DNA of 64,000 nucleotides from Streptomyces sp. CB02400 (GTDB taxonomy: Bacteria; Actinomycetota; Actinomycetes; Streptomycetales; Streptomycetaceae), in contig NZ_LIWB01000004.1 in NCBI RefSeq assembly GCF_001905725.1, forward strand, positions 62,001 to 126,000. The letters are read 5' to 3'. Both the position numbers and the translations under genes were made by a program. Below are positions 8,296 to 16,914 of the stretch, in pieces; position 1 is the stretch's first letter, and each line of letters opens with the position of its first letter. The notes under the pieces were generated by a model. It did not search any database. It was not told where the DNA came from and saw nothing but the letters and a program-made list of their open reading frames with translations.

Positions 8296-9471
8296 GTGAC
8301 ACGGAGCCCCGTCACCCCGCTCCCCTCACCCGACGAACGCCGACGCCTGCGCGCGGCGGCCTCGCTGACGCGGCGTCAGCTCGCGGAACGTGTGGGCGTC
8401 CGGCCCGAGACGGTGCGTGCGTGGGAGTCCGGCCGCAGCACACCGCGCGGCCGGAACCGGGAGGCGTACGCGAAGCTGCTGGCCGGCTTGGCGGAAGGGG
8501 CCGCCGCCGACGGGACCCGGGAGTCCGTCCCCGTTCGTCAGGAGGAGGCCGCGGCGGTGGTGACGACGATGCGCCTGGAGAAACCGGGCGGCGACGGCCG
8601 TCTCGGCGCGGTCGCGCCGGAACCCTCCGCGTTCGCGCAGGCGCCCCCGCCGTCGTCCGCCTCCCGTGCGGAACGCCTGACGCCCGCTCAGGCCTTCGAC
8701 GCCCTGTACTCCTTCTGCGCCCCCGCCCTCGTCCGGCAGACCTATCTGCTCACCGGCCGCCGCGCACTCGCCCGCGAGTCCGTGGAGCGGGCCTTCCAGC
8801 TCGCCTGGGACCGCTGGCCCGAGGTGGCCCGGGACCCGGACCCGGCCGGCTGGGTGCGCGCGGCGGCGTACGAGTGGGCGCTCTCCCCGTGGCACCGGTA
8901 CCGCCGCCGCCACCGGCAGCCCGAACCGCCGCCCCCCGACGAGGACGACCGGGCGCTCCTGGAGACGCTGCTGCGCCTGCCGCCGCCGTACCGCCGCACG
9001 CTCCTGCTGTACGACGGCCTCGGCCTCGGCCTGCCCGAGACGGCGGCGGAGACGGAGGCCAGCACCCGGGCGACGGCCGGCCGGCTGACGTACGCGCGCG
9101 AGACCGTCGCCGCCCGGCTCCCGGAACTGTCGGACCCGGACGAGCTGCACCGGCGGCTGGCCGAGCTGGCCTTCACCGGGCGGCTGCGGGCGGCCGAGCC
9201 GCCGGTGGTGCGCGGCGGCAGCGAGCGCCGGGCCCGGTTCTGGGCCCGGGCCGCCGTCGCGTTCACGGTCGCGCTGATCGGCACCACGGCGCTCACCCTG
9301 CGCACGGCCCCGACCGGCTACGAGCCACCGGTGCCGCCGGGCGAGACGGTGCGGGGCGTTCCGCCGCGGGTGGCACCCGGGCCCCTCTCGGAGGACGATC
9401 GGGAGCTGCGCGACCGGCTGCGGGAGGAGCTGCCGCGGGGACCGGAACGGCTGGCGCCGCAGGCGCGGTGA
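8296..9471 (+). CDS. XRE helix-turn-helix / ECF-sigma-like / transmembrane fusion regulator
   Basis: This 391-aa protein joins three parts. Residues about 12-60 are an XRE-type helix-turn-helix (LTRRQLAERVGVRPETVRAW). Residues about 135-200 resemble an ECF sigma region 2 (FDALYSFCAPALVRQTYLLTG and ESVERAFQLAWDRWPEV). Residues about 215-270 resemble region 4 (LLRLPPPYRRTLLLYDGLGL). A single hydrophobic helix, AVAFTVALIGTTALTL, follows at about 320-335 with a short charged tail. It is therefore probably a membrane-tethered regulator. The GTG start has a strong GGAGGGG ribosome binding site (8283-8289), and an AT-rich stretch at 8255-8275 probably holds the promoter. It stands alone between DUF6350 (divergent) and sucD (convergent). 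Confidence 0.8.
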   Translation: MTRSPVTPLPSPDERRRLRAAASLTRRQLAERVGVRPETVRAWESGRSTPRGRNREAYAKLLAGLAEGAAADGTRESVPVRQEEAAAVVTTMRLEKPGGDGRLGAVAPEPSAFAQAPPPSSASRAERLTPAQAFDALYSFCAPALVRQTYLLTGRRALARESVERAFQLAWDRWPEVARDPDPAGWVRAAAYEWALSPWHRYRRRHRQPEPPPPDEDDRALLETLLRLPPPYRRTLLLYDGLGLGLPETAAETEASTRATAGRLTYARETVAARLPELSDPDELHRRLAELAFTGRLRAAEPPVVRGGSERRARFWARAAVAFTVALIGTTALTLRTAPTGYEPPVPPGETVRGVPPRVAPGPLSEDDRELRDRLREELPRGPERLAPQAR

Positions 9472-9489
9472 CCCGGGGCGGAGACGACG

Positions 9490-9524
9490 GTGGGCCCGTC
9501 CCCCACTGCGGGGAACGGGCCCAC
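9490..9524. terminator. Hairpin between convergent regulator and sucD
   Basis: GTGGGCCCGT pairs with ACGGGCCCAC, extended by CCCC/GGGG with one bulged base. The hairpin lies in the 135-base gap between converging genes. Confidence 0.7.
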
Positions 9525-9606
9525 CCGTACGGTGTCGCTCGGTGTCGCTCCGCGCCGGTGACCCGGCTGCGGCTCAACCGTGGTTGAGCTGTGGATCAGC
9601 CGTGAC

Positions 9607-10491
9607 TCAGCCGGCGAGGATCGCGCGCGCCAGCTTCGCCGTCTCGGTCGGGGTCTTGCCGACCTTGACGCCGGCGGCCTCGAGGGCCTCCTTCTTCGCG
9701 GCGGCCGTGCCGGAGGAGCCGGAGACGATGGCGCCGGCGTGGCCCATGGTCTTGCCCTCGGGCGCGGTGAAGCCCGCGACGTAGCCGACGACCGGCTTCT
9801 TCACGTTCTCCTTGATGAACGCCGCGGCCCGCTCCTCGGCGTCGCCGCCGATCTCACCGATCATCACGATCAGGTCGGTGTCGGGGTCGGCCTCGAACGC
9901 GGCGAGCGCGTCGATGTGCGTGGTGCCGATGACCGGGTCGCCGCCGATGCCCACGGCGGAGGAGAAGCCGATGTCACGCAGCTCGTACATCATCTGGTAC
10001 GTCAGCGTGCCGGACTTCGAGACCAGGCCGATACGGCCCGGCTTGGTGATGTCGCCCGGGATGATGCCGGCGTTCGACTGACCGGGGGTGATCAGACCCG
10101 GGCAGTTCGGGCCGATGATCCGGGTCTTGTCGCCCTTCTCCACGGCGTACGCGTAGAAGGCGGCGGAGTCGTGCACCGCGATGCCCTCGGTGATGACGAC
10201 CGCGAGCGGGATCTCGGCGTCGATGGCCTCGACCACGGCGGCCTTGGCGAAGGCCGGCGGCACGAAGAGGACGGACACGTTGGCGCCCGTCTTCTCCATC
10301 GCCTCGGCGACCGTGCCGAAGACCGGGATCTCGTTGCCGTCGATGTCGACCGACGTGCCCGCCTTGCGCGGGTTCACGCCACCGACGATGTTCGTGCCGT
10401 CGGCCAGCATGAGCTTGGTGTGCTTCATGCCCGTGGCACCGGTCATGCCCTGGACGATGACCTTGCTGTCCTTGTTGAGGAAGATAGCCAT
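9607..10491 (-). CDS. sucD: SucD: succinyl-CoA synthetase alpha subunit
   Basis: The alpha subunit of succinyl-CoA ligase carries the CoA site and the phosphohistidine of the TCA-cycle step succinyl-CoA to succinate. At 294 aa the length is standard. It starts [21 protein letters not shown] (CoA-binding Rossmann part), has the NPRKAG and IIGPNCPG motifs, and ends with the phosphohistidine segment [10 protein letters not shown]. It lies 22 bases downstream of sucC in the same direction, so sucCD is one operon. The hairpin at 9490-9524 probably ends the transcript. Confidence 0.98.
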   Translation of the reverse strand: MAIFLNKDSKVIVQGMTGATGMKHTKLMLADGTNIVGGVNPRKAGTSVDIDGNEIPVFGTVAEAMEKTGANVSVLFVPPAFAKAAVVEAIDAEIPLAVVITEGIAVHDSAAFYAYAVEKGDKTRIIGPNCPGLITPGQSNAGIIPGDITKPGRIGLVSKSGTLTYQMMYELRDIGFSSAVGIGGDPVIGTTHIDALAAFEADPDTDLIVMIGEIGGDAEERAAAFIKENVKKPVVGYVAGFTAPEGKTMGHAGAIVSGSSGTAAAKKEALEAAGVKVGKTPTETAKLARAILAG

Positions 10492-10513
10492 GGCTGTCTT
10501 AGTCCCTCTTCCC

Positions 10514-11692
10514 TTACTTCGCAGCCGCGAGCTCGGCGGCCTTGTCGGCCGCGCCGTCCATGGTGTCCACGCGCTGCACCAGCGGGTGGTTGGCGTCGGA
10601 GAGGATCTTGCGACCCAGCTCGGCGTTGTTGCCGTCGAGGCGGACGACGAGGGGCTTGGTGACTTCCTCGCCCTTGTCCGCGAGCAGCTGCAGCGCCTGC
10701 ACGATGCCGTTGGCGACCTCGTCGCACGCGGTGATGCCGCCGAAGACGTTGACGAAGACGGACTTGACGTCCGGGTCGCCGAGGATGATCTCCAGGCCGT
10801 TCGCCATGACGGCGGCGGAGGCGCCACCACCGATGTCGAGGAAGTTGGCGGGCTTGACGCCGCCGTGCGCCTCACCGGCGTAGGCGACGACGTCCAGGGT
10901 GCTCATGACGAGACCCGCGCCGTTGCCGATGATGCCGACCTCGCCGTCGAGCTTGACGTAGTTGAGGTTCTTCTCCTTGGCGGCCGCCTCGAGCGGGTTG
11001 GCCGAGGCCTTGTCCTGGAGGGCCTCGTGCTCCGGCTGGCGGAACTCGGCGTTCTCGTCCAGGGAGACCTTGCCGTCCAGGGCGATGACGTCACCGGAGG
11101 CGACCTTGGCCAGCGGGTTGACCTCGACGAGGAGCGCGTCCTCGGCGACGAAGGTCTTCCACAGGGTGACCAGGATGTCGGCGACCTTGTCGGCGACCTC
11201 GGCCGGGAAGTTCGCGGCCTCGACGATCTCGCGGGCCTTGGCGGGGGTCACGCCCTCGTTGGCGTCGATCGGCGTCTTGGCAACGGCCTCCGGACGGGTG
11301 GCCGCCACCTCCTCGATCTCCATGCCGCCCTCGACGGACGCGATGGAGAGGAAGGTGCGGTTGGCACGGTCGAGGAGGAAGGAGACGTAGTACTCCTCCA
11401 GGATCTCCGGGGCCGTCTCGGCGATCATCACCTTGTGGACCGTGTGGCCCTTGATGTCCATGCCGAGGATGTTGGTCGCGTGCTCGACCGCCTCGTCGGT
11501 GGTGGCGGCGAGCTTGACGCCGCCGGCCTTGCCGCGGCCGCCGACCTTCACCTGGGCCTTGACGACGGACTTGCCACCGAGACGCTCGGTGGCTGCGCGG
11601 GCCGCCTCAGGCGTGTCGATGACTTCACCGGCCAGCACCGGTACATCGTGCTTGGCGAAGAGGTCCCTCGCCTGGTACTCGAACAGGTCCAC
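10514..11692 (-). CDS. sucC: SucC: succinyl-CoA synthetase beta subunit
   Basis: The beta subunit has an ATP-grasp domain that binds the nucleotide and closes the active site with SucD. The 392-aa product begins [19 protein letters not shown] (GTG start at 11692) and shows [18 protein letters not shown] in the ATP-grasp half. The C-terminal ligase half has [19 protein letters not shown] and [16 protein letters not shown]. Length and order fit the family fully. It is the first gene of the sucCD operon. A GGGACGGAAG ribosome binding site lies just upstream, and short inverted repeats occur further upstream (11859-11887). Confidence 0.98.
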   Translation of the reverse strand: MDLFEYQARDLFAKHDVPVLAGEVIDTPEAARAATERLGGKSVVKAQVKVGGRGKAGGVKLAATTDEAVEHATNILGMDIKGHTVHKVMIAETAPEILEEYYVSFLLDRANRTFLSIASVEGGMEIEEVAATRPEAVAKTPIDANEGVTPAKAREIVEAANFPAEVADKVADILVTLWKTFVAEDALLVEVNPLAKVASGDVIALDGKVSLDENAEFRQPEHEALQDKASANPLEAAAKEKNLNYVKLDGEVGIIGNGAGLVMSTLDVVAYAGEAHGGVKPANFLDIGGGASAAVMANGLEIILGDPDVKSVFVNVFGGITACDEVANGIVQALQLLADKGEEVTKPLVVRLDGNNAELGRKILSDANHPLVQRVDTMDGAADKAAELAAAK

Positions 11693-11926
11693 GCGCTTCC
11701 GTCCCTATCAGTGATCTCGCGGTTCGTTGGATGCGTGGGCGTGCCGCGAAGGGCAACGTGACGTCCGCTGTGTCACAAGGGAGGCGCACACGGTGTCCGA
11801 GCGCGCGGCATGTCCGTCTCGCAGGTTATCTCCGCTTGGGGGACCTCTCTAAATCGCGGCTCACACGTGAGCGGTGATACCTGTCACATGATGCCTCCAT
11901 CTCTGGCACGGCGTGCCGGGCGTGAG

Positions 11927-11962
11927 GGGCCTCACCGGGCTGGGGTTGGCCCGGTGAGGCCC
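11927..11962. terminator. Hairpin followed by TTT
   Basis: GGGCCTCACCGGGC pairs perfectly with GCCCGGTGAGGCCC (14 bp, 8-base loop). On the plus strand it is followed by TTT. No plus-strand gene ends here, so it may be the outer of two barriers separating the 12.2-kb gene from sucC. Confidence 0.7.
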
Positions 11963-12014
11963 TTTCGAACAGCCCGGAGGGGCGGTGAACGCCCTGTTTC
12001 TCCGGGATGCGGGG

Positions 12015-12046
12015 TGGCCGGCCCCCACCCCAATGGGGGCCGGCCA
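12015..12046. terminator. 13-bp perfect hairpin after the proline-rich gene
   Basis: TGGCCGGCCCCCA pairs with TGGGGGCCGGCCA around a 6-base loop. It lies about 180 bases downstream of the stop of the leftward gene at 12223. Confidence 0.7.
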
Positions 12047-12222
12047 TCCCTCCACGAGGTTCCGACCGGACAGACCGACGGCTTTCGGCTGTCCGGGTCC
12101 TGATGCCCCGCGGAGCCTTTGTCACCCGTGGGTCGGGCACGGGTGGGACACGGAGGGTGCCCGGACGGGCAGGCTGCCGTGCCGCCCTCGCACGCACGTG
12201 TCCGCGGCGAGGGGGGCCGGCC

Positions 12223-13242
12223 CTAAGCGGGTGAGACCGGAACGTCCCGGTACGGGGCCCGCGCACCGGTCACCTCGGCGCGCTCGGCGGCGTCGGGTAC
12301 GGGCCGGAGCGGCGGCCGGTGATGCGCGGTGACGGCGCAGGCGTCACCGTGCCGCGGCGTGCCGTGGTCCACGGCCGAGCGGCTGCCCGTCGTACCGTCC
12401 GGCTGACCGGCGGGAGCGCCGGGAGCGTGCGGTGCGGGGGCCGGGGTGGGGCCCCCGGCCCGCACGGCTTCCTGTACGGCGTCCCGCGCGGGCCGGTGTC
12501 CGTGGTCGTCGTGCGTCGCGCCGACGGCACGGGCCGGCTCCGGGCCGTGGGCGACGGGGCCGGCGACCGGTCCCGGGGTCCCGGACGGTCTGTCCGGCCC
12601 CTTCGGCTCGTCCGGGGCGTCCTGCACCGGCGCGTCGGGCGGCGGTGTCGAGGTGTCCGGCTGCGGGTCGGGCGTGCTCGGCTCGGGGAGCGGCCGCTCC
12701 GGTGCGTCGGGCAGGTGCGGGAGCTCCGGCAGCGGCGCGGGCTGCTCCAGGCCGGGGAGCGTGGGCAGGGCGGGCAGGGTCGGCAGCGCGGGCAGGGCGG
12801 GGAGCTGTCCCGGCGTCGCCTCGTCCAGTCGGCCGGTCACCGTGCCGACCAGTTCCCCGACCGGCCGTACGACCCGCTCGTCCACGGACCGGACCACGGT
12901 CTCGGTCAGCGGGAGGATCGGATCGGCCACGTCCGGGCGCGGCACGGTGAGGGCCTCGATGACCGACGCTGGACCGTTCGAGTCGGGCGCGGTGTCCGAG
13001 CCGGTCGGCACCACGGACCCGACGGTGACGGACCCGATGGTGGAGGCCCCGACGGCGGAGGCCCCGACGGCGGAGGAGGTTCCCTCGACCGGCCCGCCGT
13101 CCGCCGCCCGTGCCCGCTCCCCGCACAGCACGCCGAGCACGAACACCGCGCCCACCAGCAGTGCCAACCGGACCGCACGCCACCCGGCCGCCGTGCGCAT
13201 CGCGCGCAGAGCGGCACCGGGCACGGCTGCTGACCAGGTCAA
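12223..13242 (-). CDS. Proline-rich exported or membrane-anchored protein, function unknown
   Basis: The 339-aa product has an N-terminal hydrophobic helix (AVRLALLVGAVFVLGVLCG) that can act as signal anchor. The rest is a low-complexity extracytoplasmic part. A central block repeats LPALPTLPALPTLPG, and the C-terminal half is rich in Pro, Asp, Ala and His. No catalytic motif is visible. The cysteine in GVLCG is not in a good lipobox. I chose the TTG at 13242 because a GGAGG lies 11 bases upstream; the ATG at 13200 is an alternative but has no clear ribosome binding site. It lies upstream of sucC with two hairpins in between, so it is probably a separate transcript. Confidence 0.65.
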   Translation of the reverse strand: MTWSAAVPGAALRAMRTAAGWRAVRLALLVGAVFVLGVLCGERARAADGGPVEGTSSAVGASAVGASTIGSVTVGSVVPTGSDTAPDSNGPASVIEALTVPRPDVADPILPLTETVVRSVDERVVRPVGELVGTVTGRLDEATPGQLPALPALPTLPALPTLPGLEQPAPLPELPHLPDAPERPLPEPSTPDPQPDTSTPPPDAPVQDAPDEPKGPDRPSGTPGPVAGPVAHGPEPARAVGATHDDHGHRPARDAVQEAVRAGGPTPAPAPHAPGAPAGQPDGTTGSRSAVDHGTPRHGDACAVTAHHRPPLRPVPDAAERAEVTGARAPYRDVPVSPA

Positions 13243-13399
13243 GGGGGGCGGGTCCTCCCGGACGGCGGGACGGCTGAAGACACTTCACGGGTCCCTGTAA
13301 TCGAACAGCGCCGATCCTTGCACGCGACTCCCGAGGTTGCGCAAGCCCTCCGTTACCGATGGGTACTCATGTCCGTTTTCACCGGCCCGAGTTTGCTCC

Positions 13400-14581
13400 T
13401 CATCCCGCGTCCGGTATCGGCAACGGCCGCTTCTCGACCGCCGCCGCCATCACCTCCGGGAACAGATCGGGTGTGCAGGCGAACGCCGGTGCGCCCAGCG
13501 CGGCGAGTGCCGCCGCGTGCTCCCTGTCGTACGCGGGCGCCCCCTCGTCGGACAGCGCGAGCAGCGTCACGAACCGCACCCCCGACGCCTGCATCGCCGC
13601 CACCCGCTTGAGCATCTCGTCGCGTATCCCCCCTTCGTAGAGGTCGCTGATCAGCACGACCACCGTCTCCGCCGGCCGGGTGATCCGCGACTGGCAGTAC
13701 GCCAGCGCCCGGTTGATGTCCGTGCCCCCGCCCAACTGCGTGCCGAAGAGCACGTCGACGGGGTCGTCGAGCTGGTCGGTGAGGTCGGTGACCGCCGTGT
13801 CGAACACGACGAGCCGGGTGTCGATCGACCGCATGGAGGCGAGCACCGCCCCGAACACCGACGCGTACACGACGGACGCGGCCATCGACCCGGACTGGTC
13901 GACGCAGAGGACGACCTCCTTCTTCACCGACCGCGAGGCACGCCCGTAGCCGACGATCCGCTCGGGCACGACCGTCCGGTGCTCCGGGAGGTAGTGCTTG
14001 AGGTTGGCGGCGATCGTGCGGTTCCAGTCGATGTCGTGGTGGCGTGGCCGGCTGACGCGGGCGCTGCGGTCGAGGGCGCCGGTGAGGGTGGCCCGGGTGC
14101 GGGTGGCGAGCCGCTTCTCCAGGTCCTCGACGACCTTGCGCACGACCGCGCGTGCCGTCTCCTTCGTCGTCTCCGGCATCGCCTTGTTCAGCGACAGCAG
14201 TGTGCCGACCAGGTGGACGTCGGCCTCGACGGCCTCCAGCATCTCCGGTTCCAGCAGGAGCGTGGCGAGGCCGAGCCGGTCGATGGCGTCGCGCTGCATG
14301 ACCTGGACGACGGAGGACGGGAAGTAGGTCCGGATGTCCCCGAGCCAGCGGGCCACCGAGGGTGCCGACGCGCCGAGCCCCGCCGAGCGGTCCCGGCCCG
14401 CCTGCGGTTTGTCCCCCTTGCCGTAGAGCGCGGCGAGCGCTCCGTCCATCGCGGCGTCCTGCCCGGACAGGGCGTGTCCGGTCCCGTCGGCCGGGTCCCC
14501 GCCGAGCACGAGCCGCCAGCGCCGCAGCCGCTCCCGCGCCGGGTCCGTCGTCGTGGCCGCATCGCCCTGTGTGTCCGTCAT
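13400..14581 (-). CDS. vWA domain protein of the MoxR-associated operon
   Basis: The 393-aa protein carries a von Willebrand factor A domain in its C-terminal half. The MIDAS metal site DQSGSM is at about residue 227, a conserved threonine context GGGTDINRAL follows, and the last MIDAS part is VVLISDLYEGG. The N-terminal half is helical. Proteins of this type work with MoxR AAA ATPases as metal-dependent protein-interaction partners. Its ATG overlaps the stop of the DUF5682 gene (ATGA), which itself overlaps the MoxR stop, so the three are tightly coupled: MoxR, DUF5682, vWA. It is the last gene of the operon. The client protein is not known. Confidence 0.9.
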   Translation of the reverse strand: MTDTQGDAATTTDPARERLRRWRLVLGGDPADGTGHALSGQDAAMDGALAALYGKGDKPQAGRDRSAGLGASAPSVARWLGDIRTYFPSSVVQVMQRDAIDRLGLATLLLEPEMLEAVEADVHLVGTLLSLNKAMPETTKETARAVVRKVVEDLEKRLATRTRATLTGALDRSARVSRPRHHDIDWNRTIAANLKHYLPEHRTVVPERIVGYGRASRSVKKEVVLCVDQSGSMAASVVYASVFGAVLASMRSIDTRLVVFDTAVTDLTDQLDDPVDVLFGTQLGGGTDINRALAYCQSRITRPAETVVVLISDLYEGGIRDEMLKRVAAMQASGVRFVTLLALSDEGAPAYDREHAAALAALGAPAFACTPDLFPEVMAAAVEKRPLPIPDAG

Positions 14582-16914
14582 GCCGTCACCCCCGCCGGTT
14601 CGTCGCGCGCTCCCTCGTCGTCCCCGCCGTCCCCGTCCAGCCCGAGCAGCAGCCGCAGGACCGGCAGCACGGCGTCCGCGCGGGCGGTGTCGGGATCGGG
14701 GGCGAAGCCGGGGGTGCCGGACACCGCGGTCGCCGTGCTCCCGCGTGTCCCCGGTCCGCGCCGGACCAGTTCACCGAGGGTGCGCCGCACCCCCGGCTCG
14801 TACGCCGAGAACGTCCGTCGCAGCAGTGGCAGTACGTCCGTGAACGCCTCCGCCGGTACGCCCGTCAGCCAGGTGTCGACCAGCCCGAGCAGCCGCTCGT
14901 CGTGGACCAGGAGCAGTCCGCCGCCCGAGCCGCCGCCGACGAAGCCCTCGATCCAGGCGGCCGCGTCCGCCGGCGGCGTGCCCGGCGACAGCACGAGCCC
15001 CATGAGCCGCGCCGCCTCGTCCTGCGCCAGCTCCCCGTCGTCCAGCAGCAGCCGCACGGACCGCCCTCGTATGACGCCGGGCACGGTGTCCCGTGCGGAC
15101 AGGGCCCGCAGCACCGACTGCCAGCGGGCGCGCAGCTTCCCGTGGCCCGGTGCGGGGGCGTCGCCGAGGAGACCCACCGCGCCGTGCACCGCGTCGACAT
15201 GGCGCCGCATCTCCTCGGCGGCGTCCGCGTCCAGCGCCGCGCAGGCCGGGGGTAGTCCGACGAAGACCCGCTCGGCGAGACCGGCGGCGACCTCGGCCAG
15301 CGCCGCGGTGTCGGTGCCGCGTACGTCGCCGTAGCGCAGCGAGCGGACCAGGGCGGGCAGCGCCTGGGCGAGATGGCCGACGTCCGTGTCGAGGGCCGCG
15401 CGGTCGGTGAGGATCCGCATCACCGTGGGCAGCGCCTCGGGCAGTGCGGCCAGCAGGCAGTGCTCGGCGAGCCCGGTGACCTCGGCGAGGCCCCGCGCGC
15501 CGACGGCGTCCGCCTCCGCCCTGGCGGTCGCGGCGGCGAGTACGGTCGTCCCCCAGACCCCGGCCTCGGCGACCCGCACGGACAGCTCGGGCTCCCAGCG
15601 CAGCCGCCAGGTCTCCCGGAAGGTCCCCGTGCCGCCGCGTGCGGCGGCCGGCTCCCCCCAGCCGATGCCGAGCAGCCGCAGCCGGTGCAGCAGTCTGCCG
15701 CGCTCCGCGTCGGTCTCCTTGCGCAGGTCGAGCTCCAGCTCCCGCTCCCCGGCCTCGGGTTTCAGCCGCAGCCGGCGCTGGATCCGCGCGAGGTCCCGCT
15801 GCAACGGCACGGCGGGGGCCGTCGCCGGTACCTCCCCGAGCACGTCGCCGACGACCAGCCGGTCGTGCACCAGTGCCAGCGGCACGTCGGAGCCCTCGCA
15901 CATCACCGCCCGTACGGCGTCGGTCGTCTCGCTCAGGCCGGGCAGCGGACGTCCGCGCAGCACGGCGAGGGTCTCCGCCAGCCGTACGGCCTCGATGACG
16001 TGCGCGGGGGAGACGATCCGGTCCTCGGCCCGCAGCAGCCCGGCCACCTCGGTCAGCCACCGCTCGACCGGCCGGTCGGGGGCGCCGAACAGATGCCCGT
16101 ACCAGCCCGGGGAGTCGATGCCCGCGCCGTAGCCGCTCGTCCGGGAGAGTCTGCGGTGGGTCCAGGGCACCCAGGTCATGTCCGTCTTCACCTTGGGCAG
16201 CCCTTTCAGCAGGGCACGGTCGGCGGCGACGGTGGCCTTCCGCCGCAGCGCCGGCACGTGCCAGGCCCCGCAGACCACGGCCACGCCGTCCTCGAACTCC
16301 CGCCGCGCCGCCCGGATCCGCAGCCGCATGTGCGCCTCGCGCACGAGGTCCCGCCGGTGTCCCCCGTTTCCGTACTCCTCCCGCAGCGCGGTCATGGCCT
16401 CCTCGAGCGCGGTGAACGACGCCATCGCGTCCCCCTCGCCCACGCCCCGGTGCTCGACGACGTCCTCCCACCACCGCTCGGCGTCGTCGTACCCGGCGGC
16501 TTCGGCGAGTGCCCCCAGGGGGTCGACCCGCACGTCGTCGCCCGCGCCGGGGTCGGGGCCCTCGTCGTCCTCCCAGGCCAGGGTGTGCGTGGCCGGCAGG
16601 TCGATGAACCGGGCCGGGACCTTGTGCTCCAGCGCCCAGCGGAGCGCGACCCACTCCGGGGAGAACTCGGCCAGCGGCCAGAAGGCCGAGCGGCCGGGTT
16701 CGTCCACCGCGTGGGCGAGCAGCGCGACGGGCGGTCGCATGTCCTCCTCGGCGGCGAGCGGGACCAGCGCGTCCGCCTCCGGCGGGCCTTCGATCAGCAC
16801 GGCGTCCGGCCGGGCCTCCTCCAGCACCGCCCGCACGGCCCGCGCGGACCCCGGCCCGTGATGCCGCACGCCGAGCAGCAGCGGCCCCGCGGTGTCCGCC
16901 TTCCCGCCGTTCAT
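14578..16914 (-). CDS. DUF5682 family protein
   Basis: This large 778-aa protein has the DUF5682 N-terminal signature LLGVRHHGPGSARAVRAVLEE, followed by RPDAVLIEGPPEADALVPL. The histidine pair and the acidic EGPPE element are reminiscent of the EreA/ChaN/TraB superfamily, which suggests a metal- or heme-linked enzyme fold; this is inference. A later segment, GVAVVCGAWHVPAL (about residue 225), keeps another histidine. The C-terminal 400 residues are helical and of unknown role. The ATG at 16914 overlaps the MoxR stop, and its own stop overlaps the vWA start. The protein is cytoplasmic, with no signal or membrane segments. Confidence 0.85.
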   Translation of the reverse strand: MNGGKADTAGPLLLGVRHHGPGSARAVRAVLEEARPDAVLIEGPPEADALVPLAAEEDMRPPVALLAHAVDEPGRSAFWPLAEFSPEWVALRWALEHKVPARFIDLPATHTLAWEDDEGPDPGAGDDVRVDPLGALAEAAGYDDAERWWEDVVEHRGVGEGDAMASFTALEEAMTALREEYGNGGHRRDLVREAHMRLRIRAARREFEDGVAVVCGAWHVPALRRKATVAADRALLKGLPKVKTDMTWVPWTHRRLSRTSGYGAGIDSPGWYGHLFGAPDRPVERWLTEVAGLLRAEDRIVSPAHVIEAVRLAETLAVLRGRPLPGLSETTDAVRAVMCEGSDVPLALVHDRLVVGDVLGEVPATAPAVPLQRDLARIQRRLRLKPEAGERELELDLRKETDAERGRLLHRLRLLGIGWGEPAAARGGTGTFRETWRLRWEPELSVRVAEAGVWGTTVLAAATARAEADAVGARGLAEVTGLAEHCLLAALPEALPTVMRILTDRAALDTDVGHLAQALPALVRSLRYGDVRGTDTAALAEVAAGLAERVFVGLPPACAALDADAAEEMRRHVDAVHGAVGLLGDAPAPGHGKLRARWQSVLRALSARDTVPGVIRGRSVRLLLDDGELAQDEAARLMGLVLSPGTPPADAAAWIEGFVGGGSGGGLLLVHDERLLGLVDTWLTGVPAEAFTDVLPLLRRTFSAYEPGVRRTLGELVRRGPGTRGSTATAVSGTPGFAPDPDTARADAVLPVLRLLLGLDGDGGDDEGARDEPAGVTA

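Larger units (their letters stand above)
11693..12222. other. Intergenic region upstream of sucC
   Basis: This 530-base stretch contains the sucC leader, two short inverted repeats and two strong hairpins annotated separately. The short repeats are GCTCAC-AC-GTGAGC at 11859-11872 and GTGA-N6-TCAC at 11874-11887. Reading frames here have no family signature and are not called. The short repeats could be operators for sucCD; this is a guess from position. Confidence 0.4.
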
